A stretch of DNA of 64,000 nt. It comes from Pratylenchus scribneri. Lineage: Eukaryota > Nematoda > Chromadorea > Rhabditida > Pratylenchidae. Within the stretch, counting starts at the first letter, position 1, and the number at the start of each line of letters is the position of its first letter. The notes under the pieces are model-generated. The model had not been told where the DNA came from. It saw nothing but the letters and a program-made list of their open reading frames with translations, and did no database searches. This document shows positions 58,701-64,000 of the stretch, one piece after another. The DNA lies in assembly GCA_030063045.1 (NCBI GenBank), contig JAQSEB010000145.1:1054001-1118000 (forward strand), written 5' to 3'. A program made the translations under genes and the position numbers.

Positions 58701-59060
58701 TTATTAAAACTTAGTCAACCAGGCGGAATTATTAAAACTTAGTCAACCAGTCGGAATTATTAAAACTTAGTCAACCAGTCGGAATTATTAAAACTTAGTC
58801 AACCAGTCGGAATTATTAAAACTTAGTCAACCAGTCGGAATTATTAAAACTTAGTCAAAAAGGCGGAATTAAAACTTAGTCAACCAGGCGGAATTAAAAC
58901 TTAGTCAACCAGGCGGAATTAAAACTTAATCAACCAGGCGGAATTAAAACTTAGTCAATCAGGAGGAATTAAAACTTAGTCAATCAGGCGGAATTAAAAC
59001 TTAATCAACCAGGCGGAATTAAGACTTATCAAACAGGCAGAATTAAACAGGCGGTATTAA
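49800..59060. repeat. 28-bp satellite array, about 320 copies
   Basis: The unit is CGGAATTATTAAAACTTAGT plus CAACCAGT (28 bp). It runs almost without interruption for about 8.9 kb (about 49985-58860). Variants differ mainly in one window: AACCAGTCGG, AACCAGGCGG, AACGAGGCGG, AAAAAGGCGG, AAACAGGCGG. Both edges consist of shorter or more divergent 25-bp units lacking ATT (CGGAATTAAAACTTAGTCAA...), as expected for an array that expands from the centre. Each unit holds TAA/TAG stops on both strands, so it is non-coding. Confidence 0.95.
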
Positions 59061-59099
59061 AATAGACGAAATTAAAAATAGGGGAATTAAAATTCTACC

Positions 59100-59990
59100 A
59101 ACTAAAAATTCATATAAATATTCTGTTTAGAATTTTTTTTGATTAATGATTAAATTAAGGGAATGATAGATTCCGAAAATATTGGCCTCAAATGACCATC
59201 GATGAGTGAGGTCCATGCTCTGATCCGCCTAAAATATGATGATGATTCATCATCCCGCCGGTCATGCTTTTTGAAAAGTTGAAAAGCATCCATTTTAAAA
59301 TGGATGAAGGGAGGGACAGCAGGAAGGATGAATGATGTGGCCAACTAGTCCAATTGTTATGGCTTTCCCAAAGGATAAGAGGAGATCAATGCGATGCAAT
59401 GATGGCTGCCTCTTGGAGGGGAGACATTTTGCTCTCGATGAGGTCGCGAAATAAAGTCGAGACTCTCGAGAGTAGATTTGGAGGGATGACGGACGGAAAT
59501 CAAAGGGTAGAGAAATATAGGAGAAAAGTGGAGAGAAACAGGAAATAGAAATGCAAAGGCTGATGCGAGAAAGGCGGGAGAATTGGCAACGATGGCCGTT
59601 TTTGTTTATCCGTCGCCGTCGTCGCGGTCAACACACACACAACAATTGCTAATAATCAAAAATGTGGCCCACCCAAAGGCGAAAGGGTACAGCCCCAGGC
59701 GCCAGGCCAGTACGTGTTTATTCTCGCGGACTACTGGGCCTGGGCCATAAAAATGGAGGCCTAAATAAATGGCCTCAAATGGATGGGGCGGGGGCAAAGG
59801 AGAGAAAATAATATTTATTTTATTATTTTTATTGGCCCCATTCCCATTTTCCACATTCATTTATCTCCCTGGAGCATTGTTTTTATTCCTATGGGCATAT
59901 TGGCTTGTGGTTAAAAAACAAAATAATTATATTTATTGATGGAGATTGTGGTGTGCGTGTGAATATTCCGTTTCCCTTTTTTTATTGAAT
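59100..59990. other. Unique, less AT-rich flank of the satellite; no gene supported
   Basis: Short overlapping frames (60-85 codons) occur on both strands without splice links. A CG-rich patch, CGTCGCCGTCGTCGCGG, lies at about 59611-59627 next to an ACACACACAC run. This could be a regulatory block, but nothing in the sequence proves it. Confidence 0.35.
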
Positions 59991-59999
59991 TGTCGAGAA

Positions 60000-60520
60000 A
60001 TTGGATTGAATTTTTTTGCTTCTGTCTTTGAAAACGGAAGGAATAATTTATTAAAATGTGCGTTGGAGGAATTTATTAAAAATGAGCGTTGAAGGAGGAA
60101 ATGGATGGCTTTCTTCCCTTCAAGGGCAATCCTTTTTAAATTGGAAGAAGCAATAAAAAATTTAAATTGAATTGGGTCTATTTCCATTCCCCCATATTTA
60201 TATGTCAAATAGTTAGGCTTTTTTGAATTTAAATGAAAAAATGAAGGAACAAAATCTGAGAAATTTGCTTATATTAATCTCTGATTTGGATATTTAGAAT
60301 AATTAATCAGAAGAATTGGATTGAATTTTTTTATTCTCTCTTTGGAAAACGGAAGGAATAATTTATTAAAAAGTGTGCTGGAGGAGGAAATGGATGGCTT
60401 TTCCCTTCAGGGGCAATGGTGAAAAAGCAATAAAAAATTATAAATTCCAAGGGTCGATATATTAAATAGGCTTTTTCAATTTAAAAATGAAATTTAGGAA
60501 CAAAATCTAAGAGGTAATCT
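60000..60520. repeat. Direct duplication, about 310-bp period
   Basis: The segment TTGGATTGAATTTTTTT ... AACGGAAGGAATAATTTATT ... GGAGGAAATGGATGGCTTT ... GGGCAAT at 60000-60130 is repeated at 60316-60440 with small indels. The copies share order and orientation. Confidence 0.75.
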
Positions 60521-60536
60521 CTGATTTGGCCATTTG

Positions 60537-60809
60537 GAACAGTTAATCAAATTTAAAAATGAAGAGGAAAATCCGCCAAAATATTGGCTGAATAAATACA
60601 AAAATTGGGATAAATATGATTGTTTTGCGTCATCAAATCATCCGCGCTTATACCCAAAATTTTTATTGGGCACAAATAATGATTGGCTGCTTTGTATTGT
60701 ACAATATTGGAGTGGAACAATGAATGCACAAAAATGGATATCAATTTTAATTAATAAAAGGGATAAAAATGGAAAAATTTCTAAATTAAAATTGTTCTTG
60801 TGTTTTTAA
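60537..60809 (+). CDS. Unplaced 3' exon-like frame, unknown protein
   Basis: After an acceptor-like GAACAG the frame reads FKNEEENPPKYWLNKYKNWD and continues with CFASSNHPRLYPKFLLGTNN, then DWLLCIVQYWSGTMNAQKW, ending in TAA at 60807-60809. Composition is protein-like rather than repeat-like, rich in Trp/Tyr/Asn. There is no ATG near its 5' end, so it would be a terminal exon. Upstream exons were not found among the duplicated repeats. Confidence 0.35.
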   Translation, partial: EQLIKFKNEEENPPKYWLNKYKNWDKYDCFASSNHPRLYPKFLLGTNNDWLLCIVQYWSGTMNAQKWISILINKRDKNGKISKLKLFLCF

Positions 60810-60940
60810 TTAAATAATTAAAAAAAATTAAAAATACAAAATTAAGAGCTTTATAGACAATAATTCATTTATTAATTTGACAAAGAGAATCTATTTTAAT
60901 TTAATCTTATTGGACTTTTAATTTAAATATAATAGTAACT

Positions 60941-61125
60941 AGAGTAGATCGTGGTCGGTTTAGGTTGCAAAAAATCGATGTATTTTAGTACCAATTTTGG
61001 GAATATTTATTCTTTAGAAGCGAAAATAGGAGGAATCGGAACCGAAAATCGACGTTTTTTTCAAGAATAGAAACCCAGGTTTTAGAAGCGAGACGGTCTA
61101 GGAACTCGACCATGATCTACATTAG
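60941..61125. mobile_element. Third intact-ended copy of the ACCGAAAA MITE family
   Basis: Starts AGAGTAGATCGTGGTCGG and ends with the inverted counterpart ACTCGACCATGATCTACATT. It is flanked by TAGTAACT on both sides (60933-60940, 61126-61133), an 8-bp duplication. Interior GCGAAAATAGGAGGAATCGG matches the family. Confidence 0.65.
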
Positions 61126-61394
61126 TAGTAACTTCTGTGTAAAATAAGCTTATTGCGTCATATCACCTTTGAATTGAATTGGATGAGTAATTGTTGTTAA
61201 TAAAATGGGATGGGGCTGTATCGACATTTTAGCAATAAAATGAGAGGACAAATTCCTCCATTTTATCACGCTTTTTCCTTACAAAATTCAGTCGCTCTTT
61301 ACTTGCTTCGCTCTTCGGAGGGAAAGTTTGTTCAGCGGATTAATTCAAGAGGGAAAAAGGGAGGTAAGGATTATTTGTGAAGGTCAGCGGAGTC

Positions 61395-61690
61395 AAAGGC
61401 CACATTGGCCAACGCGAATTCATCATCAATTTTGGGGTGGTCCTAAAATTGGATTGTCTCATTCTCATTCCTACGGGTACAAAAGAAAAGATCTAAAGCT
61501 GCACGCCCTTTTGCATCGGAAGTGCTTGACCAAAGATTAATCAAGAAAGAAAATGGAATTTTAAGATGAATTTTGCTGGGAGACTTAATTAAGGCCAAAA
61601 AATAAATCATCAATTTGAGATGATCCTCAAAATTTGATTGTCTAACTCCCACGGTTACAAAAGAAAAAGAGCAAAAACTGCGCGGTCAAT
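61395..61690. repeat. Local duplication of about 90 bp, 180-bp spacing
   Basis: CATCATCAATTTTGGGGTGG ... GGATTGTCT ... ACAAAAGAAAAGATC at 61421-61495 recurs as CATCAATTTGAGATGATCCT ... TTGATTGTCT ... ACAAAAGAAAAAGAGC at 61608-61672. Open frames here are short and not supported as genes. Confidence 0.6.
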
Positions 61691-62352
61691 TGGAAAGGAA
61701 TGACCATAAATTATTCAAAGAAAAAGATCCAAAAATTAATTTTGCTAGTTAAATTTAATGAATTTAAGTGTCAAAAATATCGAAGTTTTGGCCAAATTAT
61801 TTTGAATTTTTTCATGAAAATGTCAGTATTTAAAATTAAATCATTTTAGGGAAAAATAAAATAATAAAATTGAATAAATAAATTTTAAATAAAATTCGAA
61901 AGTGCATTTTCCTGACATTTTGTTTTATATTTTTTTGCTCATTTTTTATTCTATTGAATTGCTGGAATGAATGGAATGAATAAGCATTTGTCCAAATTCA
62001 TTTATATTATTCCTATTTTCTTTTATGTGTGTTGTTTTGTTTCCAACCATTTTTTCCGCCAATGTTGCGTGATCCCTTCCTTATATTTCCCATTGGAATT
62101 ATATGGAAATTGGAGAGGCAAAAAACATTTTTTTTGTTGACATCGTAAAATTGGCAACGTACTATTCCTTACAATTCTTTGAATAATTATAATTAATATT
62201 TACATAAAAGAGAAGATAAAGGAGGAATTTATTCAAATTCAAATGAAGGAGAATTCGGCATTTTTGTATGTAAAAATTGTAACAGTTGATTAAAATGTGA
62301 CGATTGATAGTTTTTTTTATAGTTTTCATTTCAGTGAAAAAAAAGTACGAAA

Positions 62353-62615
62353 ATGGTTAATGGGGAATTGAAGGGAAATGTTGAGGAAATAATAGAGAAA
62401 AATGCAACGGGCTCATTAAAAATATTAAATTTACCTACTATATTTTTTATTTTATCTTTAAAATGGGAAATGGAATTTTCAAAATGGGTAAAAATTTTTT
62501 CTCAAAAAAATTATTTTTTTATTTTTAAAAATTTCTTTAAAAATATTAAAAATTCTAAGCATTTATTCCACATTTTCAGACCAAAAAAGAAGAACACAAT
62601 GTCATTTTAAATTAA
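62353..62615 (+). CDS. Small two-exon gene, 56-aa protein of unknown function
   Basis: Exon 1 is 62353-62487 (ATG; MVNGELKGNVEEIIEKNATG, then a hydrophobic segment TIFFILSLKW) and ends TGG|GTAAAA. Exon 2 is 62580-62615 after CATTTTCAG, giving TKKEEHNVILN and TAA, in phase 0. A TTTCAG acceptor lies about 20 nt upstream of the ATG, a good place for spliced-leader addition. The central hydrophobic run of about 15 residues could be a single membrane segment. No family recognised; it could also be the 5' end of a longer gene. Confidence 0.45.
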
Positions 62616-62789
62616 GCACTGGAATGGAATCAATGGATTGAAATTAAGAGTCAATGACGCCTTTCCCTTCCAAAGCTGGCTGCCAGTATTTTTCATTTTC
62701 GGCCAATCCCTTACCCCTTCTCAATGTTCCCCTTCATTCTCGGGGTCCATTTGGAATTCTGGCACGGCTTTTCCTTTGCTTTTTGCCTT

Positions 62790-63960
62790 TTTTTTCTCTT
62801 CAATTTCATTCATTGTCTTTTGCCTTTTCGAGAGTCAGGCGCGCGCCATAGAGAGGAAAAGCGGAAATGCGGCACAGCCACAAAAGAAGGAATTGAAATG
62901 GATGTTAATTGGTAATGGGGGAAGAAGAATGGAAAGGAATAGGGTCGAATTCAAAAGGGAAAGGATATATTCGAATAGACCCAAACGAACATTCTATTCC
63001 ATTAATGGTCTATTTGGTTGTGTTTTTAGGATAAAAAGCATAATTGGTGATGGTGATGGTGATTTCAATTCACTCTCAACAGAGTACAGTGTCATTTACG
63101 CCTTTTTGGTCGGTATGTGAAATTGTTTAAAAAGGAAAAATGTTAAGAATATGCCCAAAGGCATTTTTGGATACATTCCATATCATTAATGGCTTGGCTT
63201 ATTTATTTGTGTTTTTAGGGCAAAAATAACATAATTGTTGGTTTCAATTCCATCTTCAACAGAGTCCAATGTCAGTTTTTGTACCATTTGCTCAGTACGA
63301 AACTTTTGGATAAGCATTTTTAGGGTAAATAGAGCATAATTAGCGATTTCAATTATCACTTCCAACAGAATGCAGTCAGTTTTATGTCCTCATTTGCTCA
63401 CTCAGTATGAAACTTTTGGATAATTAGACAGTTGGAAAATTGGAAGCCATTTTTCTCTTCAATTTCATTCATTGTCTTTTTGGCTTTTCGAGAGTCAGGC
63501 GCGCGCCATAGGGGGGAAAGGCGGAAATGCGGCACAAGCACAAGGCAAAGAATTGAAATTGAAATGGATTAGTAATGGAGAAAGATGGCCTCTGATGAAT
63601 AAGGAAAGAATGTTCGAAAAGGCAGAAGGGCATTTGAAGCATTTGAATATATTCCTTCCATTAATGGTAATTTTTAATTTTGTTTTAGGGCAAAAAAAAT
63701 AAATTGGTAATTTCAATTTTCACTTCCCACTTAAATCAGTCAGTTTTTGGCCTCATTTGATTGGTATGAAACTCTTTTATAAACATATTTAGGCCAAAGA
63801 GAACATAATTGGTGATTTCAATTCTACCCTCACTCAACAGAGTCCAGTGTCATTTTTTGTCCTCATTTTCATTTGCTCGGCATGAAACTATTGGATAATT
63901 AGATATTTGTAAGAAAATTGGTAGTTTCGGTCATTTTTCTAAAGGGAAATATCATGGTTA
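62790..63960. repeat. Mosaic of direct repeats (two long, five short copies)
   Basis: A unit with TTCTCTTCAATTTCATTCAT ... CTTTTCGAGAGTCAGGCGCG occurs at about 62796 and 63453. A second unit (CATAATTGGTGATTTCAATT ... CAACAGAGTCCAGTGTCA ... GCTCGGTATGAAACT) occurs near 63035, 63220, 63325, 63690 and 63800. The 160-codon frame at 62638-63120 spans one copy, but the second copy does not preserve it beyond about 30 residues, so I do not call a gene. Confidence 0.7.
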
Positions 63961-64000
63961 CTAATTTGTGAGTGGAATTTTCTGATTCACCTAATCTTAA

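Noticed and set aside
49800..59060. CRISPR-like array of regular repeats
   Set aside because: There are no unique spacers; units are directly adjacent 28-mers differing by point variants, and the genome is eukaryotic. It is a satellite.
49800..59060. Telomeric repeat
   Set aside because: The unit is not TTAGGC or a related telomere word and the array is internal.
62638..63120. 160-codon frame
   Set aside because: It spans a direct-repeat unit; the second copy preserves only about 30 residues of the frame, so selection on protein is not shown.

Overview
This is nuclear DNA from a nematode, most likely a very AT-rich species such as a tylenchid (root-knot-like) plant parasite. The grounds are short AT-rich introns ending in TTTTNAG-type acceptors, an exact copy of the 22-nt nematode spliced leader SL1, many small non-autonomous DNA transposons, and no bacterial gene architecture. 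The genus is inference only.

Layout. 0-7.4 kb: a complete 3-exon small gene on the minus strand (71 aa, with a GC-AG intron), scattered minus-strand coding exons with weak nuclear-receptor-like character, two copies of a hAT-type MITE with perfect 8-bp target duplications (one nested inside a large palindrome), and a polypurine minisatellite. 7.4-16.2 kb: gene-poor. It holds a minus-strand Q/P/RGG-rich gene with a tandemly duplicated exon and an apparent nonsense change, an antisense SL1 copy, an LTR-like fragment, a tRNA-derived pseudogene and a minisatellite. 16.5-17.8 kb: exons of a C2H2 zinc-finger gene (minus). 19.9-26.4 kb: two tandem plus-strand 9-exon paralogues and a truncated third copy. 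28.2-47.1 kb: one 28-exon minus-strand gene encoding a giant (about 2170 aa) FNDC3-family protein. 49.8-59.06 kb: a 9.2-kb satellite array of about 320 28-bp monomers. 59-64 kb: repeats, a small two-exon gene and an unplaced exon.

The most unusual feature is the plus-strand gene pair. Each predicted protein has an SKP1-like (BTB/POZ plus C-terminal helices) domain followed directly by an F-box-like domain and then a novel C-terminal region ending in a coiled coil. SKP1 adaptor and F-box receptor are normally separate proteins that bind each other in SCF ubiquitin ligases, so a fusion would make a self-contained adaptor-receptor. I derived all nine exons of both copies by hand. Every junction keeps the reading frame and exon order is the same in both copies.

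The FNDC3 orthologue is supported by three landmarks in the right order: an HPGDA-type N-terminal motif and a PPGY motif, eight FN3 modules, and a C-terminal membrane anchor. All 28 exons join in phase.
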